Origin: Bacteroidales bacterium
GTDB lineage: Bacteria > Bacteroidota > Bacteroidia > Bacteroidales > P3
Length of the DNA stretch: 28,083 nt
Reading direction: 5' to 3'
NCBI GenBank assembly: GCA_004551865.1
Contig: SFPR01000018.1
Coordinates: forward strand, 1 to 28,083
The stretch's first letter is position 1. Every line of letters begins with the position of its first letter. The notes under the pieces were generated by a model. It was given only the letters and a program-made list of their open reading frames with translations, did no database searches and was not told the DNA's origin. The position numbers and the translations under genes are program-made. Shown piece by piece: positions 16,244-24,586 of the stretch.

Positions 16244-16930
16244 ATGGAAGAAACAAACATGGAAGTTACTGAAAAACAACAAGAAAACAGGAAACCGAAT
16301 TCAAACATTGCATTGTGGGCAGGCTGCATTCTGTCGCTTGTATGCTCGGCTGTGTTGCTTATAATGCTGCTTTGTCAAGACAACTCGGACGACAAACAAG
16401 AACCTCAGGCTCAAAAAACAGCCGCAAAGCAAAACAAAACCCTCACAAGCGGCGGATTGAAAGTGGCATACGTCGATACCGACAGCGTATTGGCAAAATA
16501 TGAAATGGCAAAAGACATGGAAGCCGCCCTCAAAGACTATCAGAAGAAAATAGAAAACGAGTTTGCCTCAAAGCAGAAGCAGTTTGAGAACGACTACACC
16601 AACTATATGAAAAACGGAGCGAACCTTACTCTCACCCAACAGAAAGAAACCGAAAAGAAGTTGCAGCAACGCAGCACCGAATTGCAACAACTGCAACCCA
16701 AATTGATGACACAGCTTCAAGAAAGGCAGATTGCCGACAACAAAAAGCTACTTGACGCTGTTTATGCTTTCATAAGAGACTACAACAAGAAGCATCAGCA
16801 GTTTGATGTCATCTTTGCCAAGAGTTATATCAGCTCTCCGGTTCTCTACATTGACGAATCGATGAACATAACCGACGAGATAATCAAGGGACTTAACGAA
16901 GAATATCGCGAATACAAGAAGAAAGACTAA
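16244..16930 (+). CDS. OmpH/Skp-like membrane-anchored coiled-coil protein
   Basis: Predicted periplasmic chaperone-like protein. The 228 residues begin with a short charged tail and one transmembrane helix (about 22-43). The Skp/OmpH core follows: the strand GGLKVAYVDTDSVLAKYE, long Gln/Glu/Lys coiled-coil arms (about 85-165), and the closing VIFAKSYISSPVLYIDESMNITDEIIKGL. Skp proteins hold unfolded outer membrane proteins, and the membrane anchor instead of a cleaved signal is a variant. The ATG at 16244 was chosen over one at 16259; no strong ribosome site decides between them. Its stop overlaps the convergent glycosyltransferase stop by 4 bases. Confidence 0.85.
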   Translation: MEETNMEVTEKQQENRKPNSNIALWAGCILSLVCSAVLLIMLLCQDNSDDKQEPQAQKTAAKQNKTLTSGGLKVAYVDTDSVLAKYEMAKDMEAALKDYQKKIENEFASKQKQFENDYTNYMKNGANLTLTQQKETEKKLQQRSTELQQLQPKLMTQLQERQIADNKKLLDAVYAFIRDYNKKHQQFDVIFAKSYISSPVLYIDESMNITDEIIKGLNEEYREYKKKD

Positions 16931-18045
16931 TCAATCAAGGTTTTGTAAAGCCCGATTAGGATTTTCTCTTGACTTGACCAGTTATATTTGTCGGCAGATG
17001 CTCGTTTTGCGTTTGCCGACATTTGTTTTGCTCTTTCGGGATTGCCGATTATGGCTCTTATTGCTTCGGCTGTTTGATCTGTATCGAGAGGATTGACCAC
17101 AATTCCGCAGTTTTCTGCTTCGGTAACCTGCTTACAAAACTCCACTTCTCGGCTTGCAACAACCGGAAGCCCCGCCTGCATATATTCCAACTGCTTTATC
17201 GGTATGGAATGTGTGTGGTTTGGAGCTTTGTGAAGAAGAACCAATCCGACCGAAGAGCGATTATAGACCTTTTCTCTTACTTGTGAGGTGGGAACATAGC
17301 CCAAAAATTCGACATTTCTCCATTCGGGCATAGCTTTTATCTGCTCAAAGTAAGCCTGATTGTCAAATTCGCCTGCCAAAAGCAGCTTTACTCCTGCCTT
17401 GTTGCAGGCTTCAACCATTTCTTTCACCCCTCTGAGGGCTGTCAATCCCCCAACGTAACAAACAGGCTTCGTTGTGTCATAGCTGTTTGTCGTTTCGCTT
17501 TCGCAAGAAGAAAACACAGGATAGTTTTTTACCACAACGGCTCTGATGTTTCCATATCTTGCAAACTTATCTTGTATTGTTTCTGTTGCACAAACAACAG
17601 CCGACAGACGCTTGGCAGAATATTTTTCAATCAGAGTACAAAGTCGAAACAACACCTTGCGGGCAAAGTCGGGAATATAGTCCCTTTGCTTCATCAAAGC
17701 GGGGAAGTCTTCATGAGAATCGAAGATTACGCAGGCTTTTTTTCTCAATCGGAGAGCTTCAATCAACAAATCGGGGTCATGAAAGTGGTAAATGTCGGCA
17801 TTCATTCCGAGTGCCAAATCGACAGCCTTGCGACTTGTTCTTATCATTCTTTTGATTCGGCTCGCTTCTGCCCTGCCTAAGTCGATGATTTTGACACCTT
17901 GCTTTGTTTCATTGCCCAATCCGTCTGCCACAATGAGACTTACGTCATATCCTGCCTCAGAAAGAGAGATGCACTCCTTGCAAAAAATCCTCGAATCGTA
18001 ACGCTTGTGAACTATTGTCAGATGAACCACTTTCGTTTTCTGCAT
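16927..18045 (-). CDS. Glycosyltransferase family 4-like
   Basis: A predicted cytoplasmic sugar-nucleotide-dependent glycosyltransferase, probably for surface polysaccharide or glycolipid. The 372 residues show the GT-B two-domain plan. The N-terminal domain begins KTKVVHLTIVHKRYDSRIF and contains YHFHDPDL. The C-terminal GT4 domain contains YVGGLTALRGVKEMVEAC and the nucleotide-sugar site IPIKQLEYMQAGLPVVAS, which holds the family's essential Glu. Donor and acceptor are not predictable. It starts 12 bases after mnmA, so it is likely co-transcribed from the mnmA promoter, and it ends in a 4-base convergent overlap with the OmpH-like gene. Confidence 0.88.
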   Translation of the reverse strand: MQKTKVVHLTIVHKRYDSRIFCKECISLSEAGYDVSLIVADGLGNETKQGVKIIDLGRAEASRIKRMIRTSRKAVDLALGMNADIYHFHDPDLLIEALRLRKKACVIFDSHEDFPALMKQRDYIPDFARKVLFRLCTLIEKYSAKRLSAVVCATETIQDKFARYGNIRAVVVKNYPVFSSCESETTNSYDTTKPVCYVGGLTALRGVKEMVEACNKAGVKLLLAGEFDNQAYFEQIKAMPEWRNVEFLGYVPTSQVREKVYNRSSVGLVLLHKAPNHTHSIPIKQLEYMQAGLPVVASREVEFCKQVTEAENCGIVVNPLDTDQTAEAIRAIIGNPERAKQMSANAKRASADKYNWSSQEKILIGLYKTLID

Positions 18046-18057
18046 ACCACCTTCGGT

Positions 18058-19128
18058 TTAATCGTCAATTATCACTCCGCTTCCCAGACAGAGTTTTGCA
18101 TCAGGGGAATATATCACTCCGAATTGTCCTGCCGCAATGCCTTGTATGCGTTCTTCGCTCTCGATGCGGTAAATATCGTTAATCTTTCTGAGCTTTCCGC
18201 GAGTAAAGTCGGGAGTATGACGAATTTTGAACAAGATGTCTTTTTCGTCGGTGAAGTCTCCCCAAATGTCTTCGGTGATATATTCAAACGCAGAGAGGTT
18301 TATCGTTTTTCCGTATTGAGTATCGGGGTCGTATCCTTGAGAAACATACAACACATTCTCGTTCATGTCTTTCTTTACCACAAACCAAGGTCCTCCACTC
18401 AAGCCTAAGCCCTTTCGCTGCCCGATTGTGTGAAACCAATAGCCTTTGTGCTTTCCCAAAACCCTGCCTGTCTCCAACTCAACAATCTTTCCTTCTCTCT
18501 CTCCAAGGTATCGGCGAATGAAATCATTGTAGTTAATCTTCCCCAAAAAGCAAATGCCTTGCGAATCTTTCCTTTCGGCAGAAGGAAGGCGGCATTCCCT
18601 TGCCTTTTGCCTCACCTCGCTCTTGAGCATGTCGCCAATAGGAAACATAAGCTTGCTTACCTGCATGTAATTTATCTGTCCGAGAAAGTAAGTCTGGTCT
18701 TTGACATGGTCCTTCGCCGTCGAAAGATAGACTTTGTCGTTTACAAGAGAAGTAGTGCAGTAATGACCGGTGGCAATCTTGTCAAAGCAGTGCCCCCACT
18801 TCTTTTCAAAGCTGCCAAACTTGATTAGCTTGTTGCACATCATGTCGGGATTGGGAGTAAGCCCCCTTCGGACAGCCTCAATCGTGTAAGAGACAACATT
18901 CTCCCAGTATTCCTCATGCAGAGACACTATCTCAAACTTGCAACCATACTTTTTGGCAATGTAAGACGTGATTTCAATGTCTTCTTCCGAGGGACAATCG
19001 ACATAACCGTCCTTGTCTTCCATGCCGATTTTGATATAAAAAATCGTAGGGTCGTAACCCATTTCTTTGAGACGAACAACAGCCACGCTGCTGTCCACTC
19101 CTCCCGAAACCAATGCTGCAATATTCAT
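18058..19128 (-). CDS. mnmA: tRNA-specific 2-thiouridylase
   Basis: It adds sulfur to C2 of wobble uridine-34 in tRNAs for Lys, Glu and Gln (s2U). The 356 residues start at MNIAALVSGGVDSSV, whose SGGVDS (8-13) is the PP-loop ATP site. The catalytic cysteines are Cys98 (NPDMMCNKLIKF) and Cys193 (DSQGICFLG). HTIGQRKGLG is also a family signature. An upstream in-frame start at 19215 would add 29 hydrophobic residues ahead of the PP-loop and would lie upstream of the -7 box, so it is rejected. The promoter box ends 4 bases before this ATG, suggesting leaderless mRNA. Confidence 0.95.
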   Translation of the reverse strand: MNIAALVSGGVDSSVAVVRLKEMGYDPTIFYIKIGMEDKDGYVDCPSEEDIEITSYIAKKYGCKFEIVSLHEEYWENVVSYTIEAVRRGLTPNPDMMCNKLIKFGSFEKKWGHCFDKIATGHYCTTSLVNDKVYLSTAKDHVKDQTYFLGQINYMQVSKLMFPIGDMLKSEVRQKARECRLPSAERKDSQGICFLGKINYNDFIRRYLGEREGKIVELETGRVLGKHKGYWFHTIGQRKGLGLSGGPWFVVKKDMNENVLYVSQGYDPDTQYGKTINLSAFEYITEDIWGDFTDEKDILFKIRHTPDFTRGKLRKINDIYRIESEERIQGIAAGQFGVIYSPDAKLCLGSGVIIDD

Positions 19129-19132
19129 GCCG

Positions 19133-19164
19133 CAAAGGTACAATATTTTCACAAAAGCAGCAAA
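19133..19164 (-). promoter_or_regulatory. Promoter of mnmA-glycosyltransferase, touching the start codon
   Basis: On the minus strand TTTG (19164-19161), 20 bases, TACCTTTG (19140-19133), then 4 bases and the mnmA ATG. Bacteroidota transcripts usually start several bases after the box, which puts the start at or next to the A of the ATG. Confidence 0.8.
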
Positions 19165-19305
19165 ACACAAACCAAAGACAAAGAACGCCATGCCAAAAAG
19201 CCTTTTTGAAACCATTTTTCTTTGCTTTGAGCATTTCTTTCAAGAAGTTGATTTCCGAATGCTTCATTTCGAAGAAATAAATCGCCATTTTGTTTTGCCA
19301 AACAT

Positions 19306-19442
19306 AGGATTATCAAAAAAATTTTGGCTTGATAATCTGATTATCACGGCGTGATAATGGTATTATCTTGGGAAGATAATGATATTATCATGGCAAGATA
19401 ATCCGATTATCAACAAGAAAAAAATTTGATAATCCTATTATC
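19306..19442. repeat. 22-bp palindrome array, copy 3 (GATAAT form), with terminal inverted repeats
   Basis: Four palindromes GATAATnnnATTATC begin at 19331, 19353, 19375 and 19397, exactly 22 apart. The array is bounded by a perfect 12-bp inverted repeat, AGGATTATCAAA (19306-19317) and TTTGATAATCCT (19425-19436), and an extra ATTATC lies at 19437-19442. Spacer words such as GGCGTG, TTGGGAA and CAACAAGAAAAAA match copy 1, so the elements are related even though every half-site carries the G-to-A (C-to-T) change. It occupies the 559-base gap between mnmA and der. Bases 19165-19305 hold nothing I recognise. Confidence 0.85.
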
Positions 19443-19521
19443 AACCGCAGGGAGTGAGGAAAAGAGTGTACAAATCGAAGAAAAAACGAACGTTTTTGCC
19501 ATTCTATTTCTATCAAACCAA

Positions 19522-19553
19522 CATAGGACGTCCCAAGTCGCCATAGAGCGTCC
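19522..19553. repeat. Short direct repeat upstream of der
   Basis: CATAGGACGTCC (19522-19533) and CATAGAGCGTCC (19542-19553) match at 10 of 12 positions and are 20 bases apart. They lie about 80 bases upstream of the der promoter. They could be a tandem operator or chance; no regulator is implied. Confidence 0.4.
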
Positions 19554-19635
19554 TGTTTTCTAAACAATACTTTCTCAAAAGAGTGTTCGGGTGAAATAAA
19601 ATCGCCGATTTTTTTGCATAGAACGGGAATTGGAG

Positions 19636-19663
19636 TTTGTGTCGGCTTATTTTTGTACCTTTG
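19636..19663 (+). promoter_or_regulatory. Promoter of der and the downstream operon
   Basis: TTTG (19636-19639), 16 bases, TACCTTTG (19656-19663), 24 bases before the der ATG. The -7 box is perfect and the spacing slightly short. It probably drives der, hslR, the MenA-like gene, the radical SAM gene and comEC, which follow closely. Confidence 0.7.
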
Positions 19664-19687
19664 CAAGCACATATCAACTATACTACA

Positions 19688-21001
19688 ATGGGAAACATAT
19701 TGGCAATAGTGGGAAGACCAAATGTCGGAAAATCGACTTTGTTTAATCGTCTGACCGAAACAAGAGACGCAATCATTCACTCCGAGGCAGGTGTTACAAG
19801 AGACCGCCACTACGGAAAGAGTTCTTGGAACGGCAAAGAGTTCTCCGTAATCGACACAGGAGGTTATATCATCGGAAGTGAAGACCGTTTTGAGGAAGAA
19901 ATTCGCAAACAAGTCAAGTTGGCTGTTGAAGAAGCCGATGTGATTTTGTTTATGGTCGATGTGAAAGAGGGATTGACTTCGAGCGATGAAGATGTGGCAG
20001 ATATGTTGCGACGTTCCGACAAAAAAGTGCTTCTTGTTGCAAATAAGGTTGATAGTGCTTCGAGGGCAAACGACCATGTGGAGTTTTACTCTTTGGGACT
20101 GGGAGATATTTATACCATATCTGCCGTAAACGGTTCGGGAACGGGAGAGCTGTTGGACGAGGTTGTGAAGAACTTCAACACCGAAGAAACTTTTGAAGAC
20201 GAGTATGCAGGCATACCGAAGATTGCCGTAATCGGAAGACCGAACGTAGGAAAAAGCTCTTTGATAAACGCAATCATAGGACAGCCGAGAAACATTGTTC
20301 ACAACTCTGCCGGAACAACACGAGACGCTCTAAGCACTCGCTACAACCTTTTCGGATTTGACTTTCTCATTGTCGATACCGCAGGAATAAGGAAGAAGAG
20401 CAAAGAAATGGAAGATGTGGAGTTCTATTCGGTCATGAGGTCAATTCGTTCGATAGAAACGGCTGACGTATGTGTGCTTATGATAGATGCTTCCGAGGGT
20501 TTGCAATCGCAAGACCTCAACCTTTTCTCTCTTGTTCAGCGAAACAACAAAGGCATTGTGATAGTTGTAAACAAATGGGACTTGATTGACAAAGACGGTA
20601 AGACGCATTTGGAATTTGAACAGAAGATAAGAAGCAAGATTGCACCGTTTGACGATGTGCCTATTGTCTTTACCTCGGTAATAAACAAGCAAAGGATATA
20701 TAAGGTATTGGAAACGGTGAGAGAAGTCTATGCTTCACGCAGCCGACAGATTGCAACCTCAGAGCTGAACGAGAGATTGCTCCCTATAGTCAAGGAACAA
20801 AACCCTCCTCCTGCCTACAAGGGAAAATATGTCAAGATAAAATACATAACGCAGCTCAAAACCGCCTATCCTCAGTTTGTTTTTTACTGCAATCTTCCCC
20901 AATACGTCAAAGAACCCTACAAAAGATTTGTCGAAAACCGCCTGAGGGAAATGTACAACTTCAACGGAGTTCCGATAACAATCTATTTCCGTGCAAAATA
21001 G
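19688..21001 (+). CDS. der: Ribosome-associated GTPase Der (EngA)
   Basis: An essential double-GTPase that acts in 50S ribosome assembly. The chosen start gives MGNILAIVGRPNVGKS and a 437-residue protein of normal length. An in-frame ATG 51 bases upstream precedes the -7 box and is unlikely. G domain 1 has GRPNVGKST, DTGG and NKVD. G domain 2 has GRPNVGKSS, DTAG and NKWD. A KH-like RNA-binding domain follows, ending in NFNGVPITIYFRAK. All G motifs are intact. The S4-domain gene starts 20 bases after the stop. Confidence 0.97.
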   Translation: MGNILAIVGRPNVGKSTLFNRLTETRDAIIHSEAGVTRDRHYGKSSWNGKEFSVIDTGGYIIGSEDRFEEEIRKQVKLAVEEADVILFMVDVKEGLTSSDEDVADMLRRSDKKVLLVANKVDSASRANDHVEFYSLGLGDIYTISAVNGSGTGELLDEVVKNFNTEETFEDEYAGIPKIAVIGRPNVGKSSLINAIIGQPRNIVHNSAGTTRDALSTRYNLFGFDFLIVDTAGIRKKSKEMEDVEFYSVMRSIRSIETADVCVLMIDASEGLQSQDLNLFSLVQRNNKGIVIVVNKWDLIDKDGKTHLEFEQKIRSKIAPFDDVPIVFTSVINKQRIYKVLETVREVYASRSRQIATSELNERLLPIVKEQNPPPAYKGKYVKIKYITQLKTAYPQFVFYCNLPQYVKEPYKRFVENRLREMYNFNGVPITIYFRAK

Positions 21002-21021
21002 TCTGAAACCCTTTTGTGAAA

Positions 21022-21399
21022 ATGGAAGTAAGGATAGACAAATGGCTGTGGGCAGTAAGGCTTTACAAAACCCGTTCGCTTGCAAGCGAGGCTTGCAGGT
21101 TGGGAAAGGTGGTTTGTAACGGCACAAAAGTCAAGCCCTCACACGAAGTAAAGGAAAACGATGTTTACCAAGTCAATATCGACCAACTGCACCGCAAGGT
21201 GAGAGTAGTGCAACTGCTTTCCAACCGAGTGGGAGCAAAAGATGTTGCAAAATATATGGAAGACCTTACTCCGCAAGAAGAATATGAGAGAATAAGACTT
21301 GCAAGACAAAGTGCCTTTGAGGCAAGAGACCGCGGAATAGGCAGACCAAGCAAACGCGACAGACGAATGCTCGAAAATTTTAAGCAGGAAGGATTTTGA
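21022..21399 (+). CDS. hslR: S4-domain RNA-binding protein, Hsp15 family
   Basis: It is predicted to bind stalled 50S subunits carrying nascent peptidyl-tRNA, as Hsp15 does. The 125 residues start with the S4 domain MEVRIDKWLWAVRLYKTR and continue through GKVVCNGTKVKPSHEV. A basic C-terminal tail (RGIGRPSKRDRRML) follows. The ATG was preferred to a GTG two codons earlier. It lies between der and the MenA-like gene, so two ribosome-associated factors are adjacent, which fits a shared role, although gene order alone does not prove it. Confidence 0.88.
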   Translation: MEVRIDKWLWAVRLYKTRSLASEACRLGKVVCNGTKVKPSHEVKENDVYQVNIDQLHRKVRVVQLLSNRVGAKDVAKYMEDLTPQEEYERIRLARQSAFEARDRGIGRPSKRDRRMLENFKQEGF

Positions 21400-21438
21400 A
21401 AACTATCAAATACTGATTACAAAAACCACCGTTTATTT

Positions 21439-22443
21439 ATGAAGACACTCTCTTTTTGGATGACAAATGCACGAAAGACTTCTCTCATGCAAAGTCTAAT
21501 GCCCGCAATGCTTGCAGTTGTCATGGCACTTGGCAGCGAGAATTTTAACCCATGGCTTGCCCTTGCAGCAGTTGTGGGAGTTATGGCGGCACATTTGGGA
21601 ATGAACCTTGCAGATGACTACTTTGATTATAAGGTAGGCACATCCGAAAGCCGAAAGAAACTTGTCCGTCAAGGCTTTCGTGCAAGAATTGTGAAATATC
21701 CTTATCTTACCGACGGTTCTGCCACTCTTGCCGATTTGAGATGGGCAATCGTCTTATTTTTGGCTTTTGCCGCTCTTTTGGGAGGCTGTGTTTTGGCTTT
21801 CAGAGGCAGCAATGTGCTATGGATTGCTCTTGTTACTCTTTTCTTGGGCTTATTCTATTCGGCAAAACCCCTCAAACTATCATACAGAGGCTTGGGTGAG
21901 TTGGTAATAGGGGTGATTTTCGGACCGCTTTTGATGAGCGGAGTGTATATTGCGGCATCTGGTCATTTCGATACCTCGATAATATGGGTTTCTATCCCTG
22001 TGGGATTGTTGGTAATCAACATTCTGTTTACTCACAGCTTTATTGACCAAGCTGCCGACAAGGCTTCGGGAAAAGTAACCCTTGCAGTATTGCTCTCAAA
22101 CGACAAAGCAAATCTTGCAGTGAGCATTTTGTTGAACATCGTTCCCTTTGCAGCAATAGTTGTTGCTGTTTTGGCAGGCTATCTTCACTATGCATATCTT
22201 GCAGTTCTGCTTGTATTTCCGAGAGCCTTGTGGTTGCTGCACTCTCTCAAAGCCTTTGCAAACAAGAAAGAGATAAATATGGAGCGACCACCCAAATTTT
22301 TGGGAAGAATGGAAAATTGGGAAGCAATAAAGCAAAGCGGAATAGATTGGTTCATGATAAGATGGTATTGTGCAAGGAATATAATATCCGATTTTTGCCT
22401 TATCGTCGCAGTAGTTACTATTATATTGATATTATGCAGGTAA
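21439..22443 (+). CDS. menA: UbiA-family prenyltransferase, MenA-like
   Basis: An integral membrane enzyme that attaches a polyprenyl chain to an aromatic acid. The closest fit is 1,4-dihydroxy-2-naphthoate polyprenyltransferase of menaquinone synthesis. The 334 residues form about eight to nine hydrophobic helices. The first Asp-rich motif is NLADDYFDYKVG (Asn56, Asp59, Asp60, Asp63). The second is FIDQAADKASGK (Asp203, Asp207). These Mg-diphosphate motifs define the superfamily. The substrate is inferred from similarity and from the respiratory life style, since no other men gene is nearby. Its end overlaps the radical SAM start by 10 bases. Confidence 0.82.
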   Translation: MKTLSFWMTNARKTSLMQSLMPAMLAVVMALGSENFNPWLALAAVVGVMAAHLGMNLADDYFDYKVGTSESRKKLVRQGFRARIVKYPYLTDGSATLADLRWAIVLFLAFAALLGGCVLAFRGSNVLWIALVTLFLGLFYSAKPLKLSYRGLGELVIGVIFGPLLMSGVYIAASGHFDTSIIWVSIPVGLLVINILFTHSFIDQAADKASGKVTLAVLLSNDKANLAVSILLNIVPFAAIVVAVLAGYLHYAYLAVLLVFPRALWLLHSLKAFANKKEINMERPPKFLGRMENWEAIKQSGIDWFMIRWYCARNIISDFCLIVAVVTIILILCR

Positions 22444-23333
22444 AACAATTATGTTACTTGGCAAAGTGGTTTGTCCAAGCGAGGTTTTTCGGAAAGCAAA
22501 AGCCTCTTCAAAGCGTCATCTTCATATCTGACAAATGCAACTTGAAGTGTAAGCATTGCAGCGTCTATAATTATGACAATCCCAACGTCAAGACTTTTGA
22601 GCAAATTCGCAAAGAATTGGAGTATTGTTACTCTTTGGGAAGCAGGTTTGTCGATTTTGAGGGAGGAGAACCCTTTATATGGGAAGACAAGGGCAAAAGG
22701 ATTGACGATTTGATTGACTTGGCAAAACAGATTGGCTTTTACTCCTGCACAATCACCACAAACGCCCAACGTCCTTTTGTAAATTCGAGAGCAGACAGCA
22801 TTTGGGTGAGCCTTGACGGCATAGGACAATGGCACGAACAAATAAGAGGACAGGGAACGTTTGAAAGGTTGGAGAAAAACATCGCAACCTGCAACCACAA
22901 AGCCCTTTCGGCAAACATGGCAATCAATACGCTCAACTATCAAGGCGTTGCACCAACAATAGAGTACGTAAAAAACAGCCCTTACCTCAAATCCATATCG
23001 CTAAACTTCCACACACCGTTCGAAGGTACGGAATACTTGGCGTTGGACATGGAAAAACGTTCAGAAATCATCGACCTTATTTTGGATTATAAGAAGAAAG
23101 GCTATCCGATAATGAACTCTGCCACCGGATTGAAGAAGATGAAACACTTGGACTTCACTCCCGAATGCTGGGTTACCAACTTTATCTTTTCGGACGGCAC
23201 AAAACTATCTCAATGTGTGGGAAAAGAACAAGGCGTTTGCGACAAATGCGGCTTTTGTATGGCGGCAGAAATGAATGCCGTCTTCAATTTCCGTCCTGAA
23301 ACCATAATTGCAGGATTGAAATTGCGACTTTGA
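22434..23333 (+). CDS. Radical SAM protein with a C-terminal cysteine cluster
   Basis: The 299 residues contain the radical SAM 4Fe-4S motif CNLKCKHC (Cys35, Cys39, Cys42) and the GGEP SAM-binding motif at 77-80. The C-terminal part has five more cysteines at 245, 261, 269, 272 and 275 (CVGKEQGVCDKCGFC) that could hold a second cluster, as in SPASM-type proteins. The reaction is unknown. The start overlaps the MenA-like gene by 10 bases, and the end overlaps comEC by 4 bases, so the three are translationally coupled. An upstream in-frame ATG at 22230 lies deep inside the MenA-like gene and is rejected. The pairing with menA makes a quinone- or lipid-related role worth testing. Confidence 0.85.
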   Translation: MQVKQLCYLAKWFVQARFFGKQKPLQSVIFISDKCNLKCKHCSVYNYDNPNVKTFEQIRKELEYCYSLGSRFVDFEGGEPFIWEDKGKRIDDLIDLAKQIGFYSCTITTNAQRPFVNSRADSIWVSLDGIGQWHEQIRGQGTFERLEKNIATCNHKALSANMAINTLNYQGVAPTIEYVKNSPYLKSISLNFHTPFEGTEYLALDMEKRSEIIDLILDYKKKGYPIMNSATGLKKMKHLDFTPECWVTNFIFSDGTKLSQCVGKEQGVCDKCGFCMAAEMNAVFNFRPETIIAGLKLRL

Positions 23334-24586
23334 TGATAAGTCGCCCCGTTGCAATACCTTTGTTTCTGCTGATTGCAGGGATACTTCTGCTCGATTGGTT
23401 TGCTCCCGCCTTTGTTGTGGGCGAACATTATTCGCTACACCTTGGTCAAGCCGAGAGTTTCCGATATGAAATCAGAGAAGAAAACTCTCCAAAGAAGAAT
23501 TGGCTTTGCTATACAGCCAAAGTAACTCACTACTTTGACGGACAAAAATGGCAAAAGACAAAAGGCAAAGTCCTTTTCTGCATTCCACGCTCAGACAAAC
23601 GACACTTGGAATATGCAAGCCTTGTAGAAAGCAGTGCAACACCCCGATTGATAGAGAACTATCCTCAAAGCAACTTCGATTACAAGAAATTCATGCAACG
23701 CAAAAGAGTGTTTCACACCATATATGCAAGGAACTATTCTCTCTCTTCCGAACCAAAAAACAAAGACTTGCAATATTATGCACACAATTTCAACACCCTT
23801 TTGAAACAAAGGATAAACCGCTCCGAATTAACAAGCGGAAACAAAGCCCTTGCAAGCTCCTTGCTCCTTGGAGACAAAACATCGTTGGACAAACAAGTAA
23901 GGTTGAGTTTCTCTGCCGCAGGAATAGCCCACATATTGTGCGTATCCGGATTGCATATAGGCTTGATTGTTGCCATGTTCGACATTTTTTTGAAATACCT
24001 TCACCTTTTGGGCATCAAAGGCTTCTATTTGAGGAGGATAATCCTTATCATTTTAGTATGGATTATTGCTTTCGTTGTAGGCTGCACCCCTTCTTCACTC
24101 AGAGTTGCCCTGATGTTGAGCCTTGCAATGCTGACAAATCTCACCGCATACAGAAGCGACACAATCAACGTGCTGTTTGTGTCGGCTTTTATCATGCTTT
24201 TATGTTCGCCAATGTTGCTGTTCGATGTCAGCTTTCAACTCTCCTACCTTGCAGTTTTCGGAATAGTCGCCTGCAAGCCCCTTTCGGACAAATGGATAGA
24301 CAAATATGTGAACAGGCACTTGACTTCGGTGGCAAAAACAGCCTCCACAACCATGTCGGCACAACTTTTCACCCTGCCGATTGTCGTTTGCCGCTTCGGA
24401 ACATTTCCTTTGCTGTTCTTAATCTCCAATTTGTTGGTTCTTCCCTTTGTGGGCATTATCCTTTTTACCACTATCTGTTTGGTATGCTTTGTAGATGTGC
24501 CGTACATAAGCACAATGACAGCCTGCATTCTTGACTTTGAACTAACCCTCTTGCAACAAGCCGCACAACTAACCGACCTGCAATAA
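23330..24586 (+). CDS. comEC: ComEC/Rec2-type competence protein, short form
   Basis: ComEC forms the inner-membrane channel for single-stranded DNA in transformation. This 418-residue protein has an N-terminal helix (about 8-26), a soluble OB-like segment (about 40-150), and the competence domain with the signature AAGIAHILCVSGLHIGLI and several membrane helices. Bacteroidota ComEC proteins are normally well over 600 residues; this one stops near the end of the competence domain and has no metallo-beta-lactamase part. No continuation is seen downstream. It may be a naturally short form or a truncated gene. The last gene of the operon, it starts within the radical SAM stop (ATGA overlap). Confidence 0.82.
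   Translation: MMISRPVAIPLFLLIAGILLLDWFAPAFVVGEHYSLHLGQAESFRYEIREENSPKKNWLCYTAKVTHYFDGQKWQKTKGKVLFCIPRSDKRHLEYASLVESSATPRLIENYPQSNFDYKKFMQRKRVFHTIYARNYSLSSEPKNKDLQYYAHNFNTLLKQRINRSELTSGNKALASSLLLGDKTSLDKQVRLSFSAAGIAHILCVSGLHIGLIVAMFDIFLKYLHLLGIKGFYLRRIILIILVWIIAFVVGCTPSSLRVALMLSLAMLTNLTAYRSDTINVLFVSAFIMLLCSPMLLFDVSFQLSYLAVFGIVACKPLSDKWIDKYVNRHLTSVAKTASTTMSAQLFTLPIVVCRFGTFPLLFLISNLLVLPFVGIILFTTICLVCFVDVPYISTMTACILDFELTLLQQAAQLTDLQ

Noticed and set aside
19388..20302. 304-residue minus-strand ORF
   Set aside because: It lies opposite the conserved G domains of der and part of the repeat array, and has no family motif.
22230..22433. 68-residue extension of the radical SAM protein
   Set aside because: It lies within the MenA-like coding sequence in another frame. 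The homologous part begins at the ATG at 22434.
23548..24534. 328-residue plus-strand ORF
   Set aside because: It is another frame of comEC, without hydrophobic helices or recognisable motifs.
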